From the NCBI RefSeq assembly GCF_018130955.1, contig NZ_JAFCJM010000041.1, forward strand, positions 1-59,367: DNA of 59,367 bases, given 5' to 3'. The DNA comes from Bradyrhizobium liaoningense. GTDB taxonomy: Bacteria; Pseudomonadota; Alphaproteobacteria; Rhizobiales; Xanthobacteraceae. Position 1 is the first letter of the stretch; each line of letters begins with the position of its first letter. Shown here in pieces: positions 25,802 to 36,290 of this stretch. Made by a program: the position numbers and the translations under genes. The notes beneath the pieces were generated by a model. That model saw only the letters and a program-made list of their open reading frames with translations. It was not told where the DNA came from and did not search any database.

Positions 25802-28300
25802 TCATTCCTTCGGCCCACGGCGGATCGCGAACGGCTTTACCAGCTCGGCGCAGACGAGATAGGTCACGACCAGGAGCGCGATGCCGGCCATCATCAGCGG
25901 TGGCGGTGCGACGAAGCCGAACCAGGTGCCGACCGGCGTGAATGGCACGGCCATCGCCACCAGCAGCGCGACCAGCGAGGAGACCGACAGCACGGGATCG
26001 GGCCAATTGTGCCAGGGCCGCTCATTGGTGCGGATGATGAAGATGACCAGGATCTGCGTCGCCATGGATTCGATGAACCAGGCGGTGCGGAATTGGTCCG
26101 GCGAGGCGCCGAACAGATAGATCAGCGCGCCGAAGGTCAGAAAGTCGAACAGCGACGACAGCGGTCCCATGATCGCGGCAAAGCGCACCAGGCGCGTCAT
26201 GCTCCAGACCTGCGGCTGCGCGGTCGCCTGCGCGGAGACGCGGTCGAAGGGAATGCCGAGCTCGGAGAGGTCGTAGAGCAGATTGTTGAGCAGGATCTGC
26301 GTCGGCAGCATCGGCAGGAACGGCAGCGCGATGGAAGCGGCCGCCATCGATAGCATGTTGCCGAAATTCGAGCTCGCGCCCATGCGGACATATTTCAGGA
26401 TGTTGGCGAAGGTGCGCCGGCCTTCCTCGACGCCGTCGGCAACGACCTCGAGGTCGGAGGCGAGCAGGATCATGTCGGCCGCGGCCTGCGCCACGCCGGT
26501 GGCACCGTCGACGGAGAGGCCGATGTCGGCGGCCTTCAGCGCCGGCGCATCGTTGATGCCGTCGCCGAGGAAGCCCACCACCTCGCCGTTCGCCTGCAGC
26601 GCCTTCACGATGCGCGACTTCTGGTCGGGCGCGAGGCGGCCGAAGGCATCGGCCGATTGCACCTGCACGGCCAGCGCCTCGTCGCTGAGCGCGGCGATGT
26701 CGGAGCCTGAGAGCACGCGCCCGGCGTTGAGCCCGACGAGGCCGGCGAGCCGTTTCACCACCACGGGATCGTCGCCCGACAATATCTTGAGGCCGACGCC
26801 GATCGCCGCGAGATCGGCAATGGCGGCGGCCGCCGTCGGCTTCGGCGGATCGGCGAACGCGCAAAAGCCTTCGAAGGTCAGTGCGACTTCGTCCTCGGTT
26901 TCGACCTCCCGTGTCGGTCCGTCCCACGGCCGTGAGGCGATGGCGACGCAGCGCAGACCCTCCTCGGCGAGCGCCTGCACGCGCGCAAGTGCTGCGCCTC
27001 GCGCGCCGTCATCCATCGTGCAGAGGGCGAGCACGGCTTCCGGCGCGCCCTTGACGAAGAGGCGCGTGCCGCCTGGTCCGCGCGCCAGCACCGAGCCGAG
27101 CCTGCGCGAGAAGTCGAAGGCCTGCCGGCCCCCCAGCGTCCAGCCTTCGGCGGCATCCGGATGTCCGGCGACGAGCGCGGCATCGAGCGACCCGCGGTCG
27201 CCGCCGAGTGAAGCGGCGATGGCACCGAGCCGAGCTGCGCGCGGATCGTCCTTGCCTCGCGCGTCGAGGCTTTTGGCAAGCGTGATCTGCGCCGAGGTCA
27301 GCGTGCCCGTCTTGTCCGTGCACAAGATGGTCATGGCGCCGAGATCGTGGATCGCGGCGAGCCGCTTCACGATGACCTTGCGGCCGGCCATGCGCAGCGC
27401 GCCGCGCGACAGCGTCACCGTGGTGATCATCGGCAACAATTCCGGCGTCAACCCGACCGCGAGCGCGACCGCGAACAGCAGCGAGTCCATGACGGGCCGG
27501 CCGAACACCACGCGCACCGTCAGCACGATCAGCGCGAGTGCCAGCGTTGCGCGCGCAATCACGAGGCCGAATTCGCGCAGATCGCGCTCGAAGGGCGAGG
27601 GTGTCTGCGCTTCCGCGAGCGCGGAGGCGGCCGCGCCGAACACGGTGTCGCGTCCGGTCCTGACGGCGAGCGCGACGGCCTCGCCGGTCTGCGCCACCGC
27701 GCCTCGGAACAGCGCGTTCGACCTGTCGTCAGCGTCGGCAGCCGGGCCGGCGCGCTTCTGCACCGGATAGGGCTCGCCGGTGAGCGCGGCTTCTCCGGCC
27801 GTGAAGGCGGTGCTCTCCAGGATCAGCGCGTCTGCCGGAATGATGTCGCCGGCGCGAATGCGCAGGATGTCGCCGGGCACCACATGCTCGACGTCGACCT
27901 CGCAGAACGTGCCGTCGCGCCTGACCTCGGCCTTCAGCGCCACCGAGCGGCGGAGGATCTCGGCGGCGCGCACCGCATGCCCCTCCTGGACGGTGTCGAG
28001 CCCGATCGAGAGCGTCAGGATCAGCACGATGATCAGGCCGCCGATGTCGTCGCCGGTCAGCATCGAGATGACCCCGGCCACCAGCAGGATCAGCGACAGC
28101 GGCTCCATCAGCCGGCGCAGGATGGCGCGCATCGCGCCTTCGACGCTCGGCGGCGCATCGCTGTTCGGCCCGAAGCGCGCAAGCCGCGCGGCGGCCTCCG
28201 TCGCGGTCAAACCTTCCGGCTTGCAGCCGAGCTGCGCGCACAGCGCCTCGGGCGAATGCTGCCAGAAGTTGTTCGGGGCCGGCTCGGATGACGCGGTCAC
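25802..28300 (-). CDS. mgtA: P-type ATPase, magnesium-translocating (MgtA, P3B) type
   Basis: 832 aa from GTG 28300 (GGAACC upstream). Residues start PNNFWQHSPEALCAQLG, the normal beginning of MgtA/MgtB-like pumps. Actuator TGEP lies at 174-177, phosphorylated Asp329 in CTDKTGTLT, and the hinge motif GDGINDAPALK follows. The M4 motif VGLTPELLPMI is characteristic of the P3B subfamily, which imports Mg2+ into the cytosol. Ten helices fit. The frame stays open upstream to 28453, but those 51 residues look non-coding. No visible Mg-responsive leader was recognised. Confidence 0.88.
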   Translation of the reverse strand: MTASSEPAPNNFWQHSPEALCAQLGCKPEGLTATEAAARLARFGPNSDAPPSVEGAMRAILRRLMEPLSLILLVAGVISMLTGDDIGGLIIVLILTLSIGLDTVQEGHAVRAAEILRRSVALKAEVRRDGTFCEVDVEHVVPGDILRIRAGDIIPADALILESTAFTAGEAALTGEPYPVQKRAGPAADADDRSNALFRGAVAQTGEAVALAVRTGRDTVFGAAASALAEAQTPSPFERDLREFGLVIARATLALALIVLTVRVVFGRPVMDSLLFAVALAVGLTPELLPMITTVTLSRGALRMAGRKVIVKRLAAIHDLGAMTILCTDKTGTLTSAQITLAKSLDARGKDDPRAARLGAIAASLGGDRGSLDAALVAGHPDAAEGWTLGGRQAFDFSRRLGSVLARGPGGTRLFVKGAPEAVLALCTMDDGARGAALARVQALAEEGLRCVAIASRPWDGPTREVETEDEVALTFEGFCAFADPPKPTAAAAIADLAAIGVGLKILSGDDPVVVKRLAGLVGLNAGRVLSGSDIAALSDEALAVQVQSADAFGRLAPDQKSRIVKALQANGEVVGFLGDGINDAPALKAADIGLSVDGATGVAQAAADMILLASDLEVVADGVEEGRRTFANILKYVRMGASSNFGNMLSMAAASIALPFLPMLPTQILLNNLLYDLSELGIPFDRVSAQATAQPQVWSMTRLVRFAAIMGPLSSLFDFLTFGALIYLFGASPDQFRTAWFIESMATQILVIFIIRTNERPWHNWPDPVLSVSSLVALLVAMAVPFTPVGTWFGFVAPPPLMMAGIALLVVTYLVCAELVKPFAIRRGPKE

Positions 28301-28660
28301 TTCGGTTCCGGTGGGTCGCAAGGGAGACGACAGCCTTGGCGCAAGGCGGGTCAGGCTGGGTTGATGCGGGTCAATTTCGAGGGGCAGCTTCCGTCTTTCG
28401 TCGGGGTCGGTCAGCCTCGCCTGGAGCGATTCTGGATTTTCCGGGGATATCAAAGGCTTGAAGCGGGTTTTGGGCCCCGAAGAAGCCCGGTTCTTGCTTG
28501 CCTAGAGGGGCCGCTTCCTTTATCCGGTGGGGCTGCCTTGCATGCGCGCGGCCTTGGGCCGTGAATTGGGCTGGGCGCAGGCATGATCCCGGAAAAGTGG
28601 ACACCGGTTTTCCGTTGGGATCATGCCTCCTGAAGAGAGCTTGATAGGGATTACCCGCGA
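28301..28660. other. Intergenic region between mgtA and purA
   Basis: 360 bases between divergent genes. It holds the doubtful N-terminal extension of the ATPase (to 28453) and the palindrome at 28579-28628. No further gene or clear promoter was recognised. Confidence 0.6.
28579..28628. repeat. Dispersed palindrome, GCATGATC family (copy 2)
   Basis: AGGCATGATCCC at the left and GGGATCATGCCT at the right enclose GGAAAAGTGGACACCGGTTTTCC. Same family as the copies at 3741, 37479 and 38819. Confidence 0.85.
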
Positions 28661-29953
<1,293 letters not shown>

Positions 29954-29990
29954 CGATATCTTACCGGGACGCGCGCATAGTTGAGTTGAA

Positions 29991-31601
29991 ATGGCTGATT
30001 ACTATCCGCTGATCGCCCGCGCTATTGCCGCCCTGGATCCCAACGCTCCCGGCGAAAGCCGTCGCGCGCTCTATGAACGGGCGCGCACGGCGCTGATCGC
30101 GCAACTGCGCAGCGTCCAGCCGCCGCTCTCCGAGTCCGAGATCACCCGCGAGCGGCTGTCGCTCGAAGAGGCCGTGCGCAAGGTCGAATCGGAAGCCGCC
30201 CAGCGCGCCCGCGACGCTTCGCGCCCGGGCGGTCCGCGCACTGGTGGCAGCAGCGGCGACGCCTTCCGCCGGGCCAGCGCCCGCGCTGCCGAGGGCGCGC
30301 AGCAGCCCAATTCGCCGTCCGCTCCACCGCCGCGGCCCTCGCGCCCGGCCGCGCCGCCGCGCGGCGAGCGGCCCGACGATTTCACCGATCGCGATGCCCA
30401 GCGTCAGGTGCGCCCGCCGCGTGCCGAGCCGCCGCGTCCGCAGGGCCCGCAGGCTCCCCCGCCGCCGCCGATGCCGGAGCCATCAGCGCCGGGAGGGCGT
30501 GATCGCGCCGCCTCGCGTCGTCCGCCCGAAGGTGCGCCGCCGCCCGTGCCTCCGCAGGCCCCGGGCGTGCGCGGCTTCCGCGACATTACGGCCGATGCCG
30601 ACGACCTCGGCCGGGCCGCCCAACAGGCCAATCGTGCCGCGCGCCGGACCTACGCCAACGTGCCGTCGCCCTCGCCGGAATTCGACCGGCTCGAGCCGAG
30701 CCTGGAGAACCGCGCCGGCGAGCCGCCGGACGTGCCTTACTCCTATGACGAGTCGGTGGAAGAAGCCGAGCGCTACACGCCGCAGCCGCCGTCGCCGCGC
30801 CCGCGCATCCCGGTCCGTGACGTCAAGAAGCCCCGCTCCGGATTCCCGTTCAAGAGCGCCATCGCCGTCGGCATCGTGCTGATCCTGGTCGGCGCCGGCA
30901 TCCTCTGGGGCAAGCAGGCGGTGCAGACCGTGAGTGGCCTGTTCAAGCCGTCGGCCACGCAGGTGGTGGAGGCGCCGAAGGATCCGTCGCAGCCGCAGAG
31001 CAAGCCGAAGATCCCCGATCGTGTCGGCCAGCCGTCGTCGAGCGAGCAGCCGGCCGCCCCCGTGGCACAGCGCGTCGTGCTCTATGACGAGGATCCGTCC
31101 GATCCGAAGGGCAAGCAATTCGTCGGCTCCGTGGTGTGGCGGACCGAGCCGATCAAGGCGTCCGGCAACCAGAAGGCCGACATCGCCGTGCGCGCCGACA
31201 TCGAGATTCCCGACCGTAAGTTCAAGATGACGATGTCGTTCCGCCGCAACACTGACTCCTCGCTGCCGGCGAGCCACACGGCCGAGCTGACCTTCATCTT
31301 GCCGCCGGATTTCCCGGGCGGCGGCGTCTCCAACGTGCCGGGCATTTTGATGAAGTCGAACGAGCAGGCGCGCGGCACGCCGCTCGCGGGCCTCGCCGTC
31401 AAGGTCACCGACGGCTTCTTCCTGGTCGGCCTCTCCAATGTCGAAGCCGACCGCGCCCGCAACATCCAGCTCCTGAAGGAGCGCTCCTGGTTCGACATCC
31501 CGCTGGTCTATACCAACCAGCGCCGCGCCATCATCGCGATCGAGAAGGGCGCCCCCGGCGAGCGCGCCTTCAACGACGCCTTCGCGGCCTGGGGCGAGTA
31601 G
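29991..31601 (+). CDS. Proline-rich single-pass membrane protein, function unknown
   Basis: 536 aa. The N-terminal helical domain (1-75) starts YYPLIARAIAALDPNAPGESRRALYERAR. A long Pro/Arg/Ala-rich low-complexity region follows (about 75-280). One transmembrane helix lies at about 288-307 (AIAVGIVLILVGAGILWG). The folded C-terminal domain (about 360-536) has strand-rich blocks VLYDEDPSDPKGKQFVGSV and KVTDGFFLVGLSNVEADRARN. The layout suggests a cytoplasmic N-terminus and a periplasmic domain. Family not recognised. It sits 38 bases behind purA. Confidence 0.7.
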   Translation: MADYYPLIARAIAALDPNAPGESRRALYERARTALIAQLRSVQPPLSESEITRERLSLEEAVRKVESEAAQRARDASRPGGPRTGGSSGDAFRRASARAAEGAQQPNSPSAPPPRPSRPAAPPRGERPDDFTDRDAQRQVRPPRAEPPRPQGPQAPPPPPMPEPSAPGGRDRAASRRPPEGAPPPVPPQAPGVRGFRDITADADDLGRAAQQANRAARRTYANVPSPSPEFDRLEPSLENRAGEPPDVPYSYDESVEEAERYTPQPPSPRPRIPVRDVKKPRSGFPFKSAIAVGIVLILVGAGILWGKQAVQTVSGLFKPSATQVVEAPKDPSQPQSKPKIPDRVGQPSSSEQPAAPVAQRVVLYDEDPSDPKGKQFVGSVVWRTEPIKASGNQKADIAVRADIEIPDRKFKMTMSFRRNTDSSLPASHTAELTFILPPDFPGGGVSNVPGILMKSNEQARGTPLAGLAVKVTDGFFLVGLSNVEADRARNIQLLKERSWFDIPLVYTNQRRAIIAIEKGAPGERAFNDAFAAWGE

Positions 31602-31705
31602 GGCGGTTAGCCGAAAGCGTCATGGATCGACGCTGTTGTCGCCGAACCCCGTGATCTACAATGGCTCCAGCAAACTTCGCTTGAGCGCATTGCATCCCTC
31701 GGTTC

Positions 31706-33544
31706 ATGGCCAGGTCATCGCTTGCCAGATTGTGCGTTGCGGCTGTCGTCTACGCATTGACGGTGCTCGATGCGGCTGCCGCCGAGCACAAGCGCGTCAT
31801 GATCCTGCATTCCTTCGGCCGTGAATTCCGGCCTTGGAATGAACACGCGCGGGCCATTCGGGCCGAGCTGGACCGGCAGTCGCCCTGGATTCTGGACGTG
31901 CAGGAGCATGCGCTGCTGGCGGCGCGCACCCCGGATTCGAACCCCGATCTGCCCTTCGTCGAATACCTGCACGCGCTCTACGCCGACAAGCCGCCCGAGC
32001 TGATCATCTGCATCGGCGCGCCGGCTGCCGTCTTCATCCAGCGCCACAGGCAGAAGCTGTTTCCCGACGCGCCCATGCTCTTCACAGCCGTCGAGCAGCG
32101 CCGCATCCAGTTTGCAAACCTGACTGAGAACGACACGGTCGTCGCGGTCAGGCACGATTTTCGCTACCTGTTCGAAAGCTTCCTCGCGATTGCGCCAGAG
32201 ACGCGCGTCATCGCGATGGTGAACGGCAACTCTCCCAACGAGCTGGTCTGGCAGAACGAGATGCGGCGGGAGTTGAAGCCGCTGGAGCAGCGCGTCGACA
32301 TCAGATGGTACGACAAGCGCTCCTTCGAGGACATGCTCAAGGAGATCGCGGTGCTTCCGCCGCATTCCGCGATCTTCTGGTTCCAGATGATCATCGATGG
32401 CGCTGGCGTCGCGCATGAGGGCGACCGTGCGCTGACGCGACTTTACGCGGTCGCCAATGCTCCGATCTTCACGACGGACCAGGCCTTCTTCGGCCGGGAG
32501 ATCATTGGCGGCCCCATGCATTCGCCGGCCGAAGGCGGCAAGCGAACGGCGTCCGTCGCCGCGCGCATACTCGGCGGTGAGAAGCCGGGCGACATCAAGA
32601 CCCCGCCCAGCAATTTTCAGCCGCCCAAATATGACTGGCGGGAGTTGAAGCGCTGGAACGTCAGCGAGAGCCTGCTGCCGGCGGGTGCCGAGGTCGATTT
32701 TCGCGAGCCGTCCATCTGGGAGGCCTATCGCGGGCAGATCATCCTGATCTTCCTCATCGTTCTCGCCCAGTCGCTGCTGATTACACTGCTCGTCCATGAG
32801 CGCGCGCGCCGGCTGCGCGCCGAGGTGCAGTCACGGCAGCGCATGTCCGAGCTTGCCCATGTGAACCGCTTCACGACGGCCAATGAGTTGACGGCGTCGA
32901 TCGCGCACGAGATCAACCAGCCGCTCGGCGCCATTCGCACGAATGCCGAGACCATGGAGCTGATGGTCAAATCGGCCGCGCCCGACATCGACGAAATCCG
33001 GGAGATCGTGGCCGACATCCGCCGCGACGAAGAGCGTGCCAGCAAGGTCATTCTTCGGCTGCGCAGCCTTCTGAAAAAGACTCCGTTCGAATTGCGCGAG
33101 GTCAACCTCAACGCGATCGTGCGCGAGACCTTGGACTTTCTGTCCGCGCTGACCATCGGCCGGCAGGTCGGCGTCGAAAACTCGCTCGCGCCGGCGCCGC
33201 TCGTCGTCAAGGGAGACCGGATTCAGCTCCAGCAGGTGATCCTGAACCTGGTCGTCAACGCCATCGATGCGATGTCCGGCATGCCGCCGGCCAGCCGCCG
33301 CATTGCCGTCAGGACCGGCCGCAGCGGCAATTTCGCCGAGGTTTCGATTGCCGATTCCGGCCCCGGCATCCCCCCGGACAAGCTCGCGGACGTGTTCGAG
33401 CCGTTCTTCACGACCAAGGAGCGCGGGATGGGCATGGGATTGTCCATCGCGCGAACCATCGTGGAGGCTCACGGGGGCCAGCTTCTGGCCGAGAACCACG
33501 CTACGGGCGGCGCGCGGTTCCGCATCTGGCTACCGCTTGCCTGA
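31706..33544 (+). CDS. Hybrid sensor: binding-protein-like periplasmic domain plus histidine kinase (HK1)
   Basis: 612 aa. Signal/anchor 1-26. A periplasmic domain (about 28-330) resembles the ABC_sub_bind fold: KRVMILHSFGREFRPW, PPELIICIGAPAAVF and VVAVRHDFRYLFESFL. A TM helix (343-364) follows, then the kinase. The H-box is ELTASIAHEINQPLGAI with His401, the N-box NLVVNAIDAM, the G1 box DSGPGIPPDKL, and then FEPFFTTKERGMGMGLSIARTI. No receiver or response regulator gene adjoins it. It is convergent with a four-cysteine protein gene (20 bases between stops), and its paralogue lies at 34434-36290. Confidence 0.9.
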   Translation: MARSSLARLCVAAVVYALTVLDAAAAEHKRVMILHSFGREFRPWNEHARAIRAELDRQSPWILDVQEHALLAARTPDSNPDLPFVEYLHALYADKPPELIICIGAPAAVFIQRHRQKLFPDAPMLFTAVEQRRIQFANLTENDTVVAVRHDFRYLFESFLAIAPETRVIAMVNGNSPNELVWQNEMRRELKPLEQRVDIRWYDKRSFEDMLKEIAVLPPHSAIFWFQMIIDGAGVAHEGDRALTRLYAVANAPIFTTDQAFFGREIIGGPMHSPAEGGKRTASVAARILGGEKPGDIKTPPSNFQPPKYDWRELKRWNVSESLLPAGAEVDFREPSIWEAYRGQIILIFLIVLAQSLLITLLVHERARRLRAEVQSRQRMSELAHVNRFTTANELTASIAHEINQPLGAIRTNAETMELMVKSAAPDIDEIREIVADIRRDEERASKVILRLRSLLKKTPFELREVNLNAIVRETLDFLSALTIGRQVGVENSLAPAPLVVKGDRIQLQQVILNLVVNAIDAMSGMPPASRRIAVRTGRSGNFAEVSIADSGPGIPPDKLADVFEPFFTTKERGMGMGLSIARTIVEAHGGQLLAENHATGGARFRIWLPLA

Positions 33545-33564
33545 GGCACGGGTGGGCAGTCGGC

Positions 33565-33849
33565 CTAATCCGCCGCCGCAGCCGAACGCTTCCGCGACGC
33601 CGCTGCGGCGGCCGCTTCCTTGTCCATCACCGCACGGCAGCCCGGGCTGACCTGGGACTTGTTCCGCACCATGCAGGCGGTGATCCGCGGGATGTCGGGG
33701 ATTTCGGCGGAGCACAGCCGCATCGCGTCGCCCGAGCACATCTGCTGGGCTTCCTGCGTGAAGGCGAGGCTGGGCGAGGTGGCGAGGGCGGTGGCAGTTG
33801 CAGCAAGCGCAACGAGCGTGGCAATCCTGGCGATCCGGTAGCTTGACAT
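33565..33849 (-). CDS. Small exported four-cysteine (GLG1/Cys_rich_FGFR repeat-like) protein 1
   Basis: 94 aa from ATG 33849. Signal peptide 1-29, ending near SLAF. The mature part has one repeat with spacing C-x7-C-x12-C-x11-C: CSGDAMRLCSAEIPDIPR, then ITACMVRNKSQVSPGC. This fits the cysteine-rich repeat known from Golgi protein GLG1 and from small periplasmic proteins of Rhizobiales. A basic Ala/Lys-rich tail follows. It lies 20 bases from the end of HK1 on the opposite strand. Function unknown; two disulfides are likely in the periplasm. Confidence 0.8.
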   Translation of the reverse strand: MSSYRIARIATLVALAATATALATSPSLAFTQEAQQMCSGDAMRLCSAEIPDIPRITACMVRNKSQVSPGCRAVMDKEAAAAAASRKRSAAAAD

Positions 33850-33870
33850 GTGAAATGCGTCCCCAAGGTT

Positions 33871-33900
33871 TCGCGGCCCAGTGGGCCGCTTGTCTTCTTT
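33871..33900 (+). terminator. Possible terminator, plus strand
   Basis: GCGGCCC and GGGCCGC form a stem with AGT loop, followed by TTGTCTTCTTT. It could end read-through from HK1 after it crosses the small four-cysteine gene. The T-tract is interrupted. Confidence 0.45.
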
Positions 33901-34118
33901 GGGGGGCGCCGCACGCGGCTTGCACTGCCGCATGTCATCCACGCCACCGGACCATCCATCCGGTGTGGTTGCTCGAACTGCGATGTCGGTCGAATCGAAA
34001 GTGCTGCGCCGCCCGAATCAAATTATGCGTGATTGCGACAAAGCTTCAATGGCTCACGCAAACGATTCCACGATTGTTGCGCGTTCGTCACGCAAGTTCC
34101 GAAAATTACATGCCAGGA

Positions 34119-34361
34119 TTACATGCCATGGCTCTCGAACACCTTGCGGCATGACGACGACAGCTTGCTGCGATTGGCCTGCAGGCACGATTGCACTGCA
34201 CCGTCATTGCCGAGCTCCTTGCGGCACAGCCGCGAGGCGTCGCGCGAGCAGGCCTGCTGCTCCGTCTTGGTGCCGGCATGCCCTTGCGCGAAGGCCGGCG
34301 CGCTCGCAAGGCCCGTTACGGCCATGGTGATGACAGCTAGTCCCATGATCAGGCCACGCAT
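34119..34361 (-). CDS. Small exported four-cysteine protein 2
   Basis: 80 aa from ATG 34361. Signal peptide 1-25 (ASAPAFA-Q). The mature part repeats the exact spacing C-x7-C-x12-C-x11-C: CSRDASRLCRKELGND, then QSCLQANRSKLSSSC. The D-x-x-x-L-C and C-L-x-x-N-x-x-x-L-S features are those of the GLG1/Cys_rich_FGFR repeat. It begins 72 bases after the stop of HK2 on the same strand, so it is probably in the HK2 operon. The four-cysteine protein 1 gene follows 269 bases further on. Confidence 0.82.
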   Translation of the reverse strand: MRGLIMGLAVITMAVTGLASAPAFAQGHAGTKTEQQACSRDASRLCRKELGNDGAVQSCLQANRSKLSSSCRKVFESHGM

Positions 34362-34433
34362 CGCTCGCTCCGTATCTGGACATCCGTTGCAGAGCTTTGC
34401 CAACTCGGCAGGGCGGGCACTTGTTCCGGCCGG

Positions 34434-36290
34434 TCAGGACCGCCCGCGTCCCGGCCCGGCGAGCGGCAGGATGATGCGGAAGACCGCGCCGCCCTCGGCC
34501 TTGTTCTCGGCCGCGATCCGCCCGTGATGGGCCTCCACGATGGTGCGGGCGATGGCGAGGCCCATGCCCATGCCTTGCGGCTTGGTGGTGAAGAACGGCT
34601 CGAACACCTTGTCGAACCTGTCGAGCAGGATGCCGGGGCCGTTGTCGCAGACGCCGATCTCGGCGAACTCGCCGACCCGCGCGGTCCGCAGTCCGATCCG
34701 GCGCTTTGGGCCCGTCGCGCCGGAGATCGCATCGATCGCGTTGACCATCAGGTTCGTGATCACCTGCTGAAGCTGGACCCGGTCGCCCCGGATCGGCAGC
34801 GCGCCTGCGGCGATCCCGGGGTCGAGCTCGACATCGCGCGCGGCGGCCAGCGGCTGGAGGAATTCGATCGCCTCCCGCGCGACCTGGTTGAGATCGAGAT
34901 CGCATTGCTCGAACGGTGCCTTCTTGAGCAAACTGCGAAGGCGGATAATGACCTCGCTGGCGCGCGTGTCGTCGCGCCTGATGTCCTCCACGATCTCGCG
35001 CAACTCCTTCAGGTCGGGCGTGTCGGATTTCAGCATCAAGGCCGCGCTCTCGGCGTTGGTCAGGATCGCGCCGAGCGGTTGGTTCAGCTCGTGCGCGATC
35101 GAGGCGGTCAGCTCGCCCGCCATCGTGAAGCGGTTGATGTGCGCGAGCTCCGCCGAGCGCTGCCGGGCCTGCACCTCTGCGAGCAGCCGCCGGCGGCGTT
35201 CGTGGACGAGGATGCTGATGAGTGCGGCCTGAAGCAGGATCACGGCCGTGATCAGGCTGATCTGCCAGCGAAAGGTTTCCCATGCCGTCGGCGGCCGGAA
35301 CTCCACCTCGCTGTCCGGCGGAAGTCGGCTCTCGGGGATGTTCCAGCGCTGCAACTGCCGCCAATCATATTTTGACGGGCCGTATTCGAGCGTCGGTGTC
35401 TTGATATCAGCCGGCTTTTCGCCGCTGAGAATTCTGAGCGCGACCTCGGCCGTCTTGCGGCCGGTCCTGGTCGCCGACGTCATCGGGCCGCCGACGATTG
35501 CGTCGCCGAAGAAGGACTCGTCATAGGAGAAGATCGGCGCGTTGGCGACGTCGTGGATGTTCTTCAGCGCCCGTTCGCCCTCGTGCACGGCGCCGGCGCC
35601 GTCGACCTGCAACTGCACCCAGAAGATCGCACTGTTCGGCGGCAGCGTGGCGGCCTCTTTCAGCACATCAGGAAACGACTTGTCGTTCCAGAACACCATC
35701 TTGACGGCGGACAGTGTCGGCTCGATTTCCCGGCGGAATTCGCCGAGCCAGAACCGCTCGTTGGGGGAATCGCCGATCACGATAGCGATGGTCTTCGTTT
35801 CCGGACGCAGCCTGAGGAGATTGGCAAACAGCGCCGGAAGGTCCTGCTTCACGGCGACGACAGTATCATTGTCCGTGAGTGCGGACCTCTGCACCCGCCG
35901 CTCCTCGATGGCGGTCAGGACCATCGGGATCGATGGAAAGAGGTCAGCGCGGTGCTGCTGCATGAACAGCCCCGCCGGCGCCCCGATCGCCACGACGAGG
36001 TCGGGCGCGCCGTGGGCGAACAGCGCGCCGAGATATTCGACGAACTGGGTTTCGACGCTCTTGTCGTCGAAGCGGGCGGTGATGACCGAAAAATCCTGGA
36101 CGTCGATCGGCCAGCGCGACTGGCGCTCGAACTCCTGGCGCAGCGCGACCGCGTAGTCCCGCCACGGCTTGAAGTTCTGGCCGTAGGAATGCAGCACCAG
36201 CACGCGCTTCGGCTCGGCGGCGGCACCCGTGTGCGCCAGCGCGACGGAAAACGCCGCTGCGAGCACGCAGATGACGACGGGCCTCAGCAT
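34434..36290 (-). CDS. Hybrid sensor: binding-protein-like periplasmic domain plus histidine kinase (HK2)
   Basis: 618 aa from ATG 36290 (a TTG at 36311 is possible). Same architecture as HK1: signal 1-25, ABC_sub_bind-like domain (KRVLVLHSYGQNFKPW, PDLVVAIGAPAGLFM), TM 344-363 and a kinase with His400 in ASIAHELNQPLGAIL. NLMVNAIDAI, DNGPGILLDRF and FEPFFTTKPQGMGMGLAIART complete the ATP-binding domain. The two kinases share long identical stretches (for example 'NQPLGAI' and 'GMGMGL'). Ligand unknown. It is probably cotranscribed with four-cysteine protein 2. Confidence 0.9.
   Translation of the reverse strand: MLRPVVICVLAAAFSVALAHTGAAAEPKRVLVLHSYGQNFKPWRDYAVALRQEFERQSRWPIDVQDFSVITARFDDKSVETQFVEYLGALFAHGAPDLVVAIGAPAGLFMQQHRADLFPSIPMVLTAIEERRVQRSALTDNDTVVAVKQDLPALFANLLRLRPETKTIAIVIGDSPNERFWLGEFRREIEPTLSAVKMVFWNDKSFPDVLKEAATLPPNSAIFWVQLQVDGAGAVHEGERALKNIHDVANAPIFSYDESFFGDAIVGGPMTSATRTGRKTAEVALRILSGEKPADIKTPTLEYGPSKYDWRQLQRWNIPESRLPPDSEVEFRPPTAWETFRWQISLITAVILLQAALISILVHERRRRLLAEVQARQRSAELAHINRFTMAGELTASIAHELNQPLGAILTNAESAALMLKSDTPDLKELREIVEDIRRDDTRASEVIIRLRSLLKKAPFEQCDLDLNQVAREAIEFLQPLAAARDVELDPGIAAGALPIRGDRVQLQQVITNLMVNAIDAISGATGPKRRIGLRTARVGEFAEIGVCDNGPGILLDRFDKVFEPFFTTKPQGMGMGLAIARTIVEAHHGRIAAENKAEGGAVFRIILPLAGPGRGRS

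Noticed and set aside
26283..27770. 495-codon plus-strand frame across the MgtA gene
   Set aside because: Ser/Ala/Pro-rich antisense shadow of the ATPase.
28301..28453. N-terminal extension of the MgtA-type ATPase
   Set aside because: The frame is open, but the 51 residues do not resemble P3B pumps, and a GTG with GGAACC upstream gives the normal N-terminus. Kept only as an alternative.
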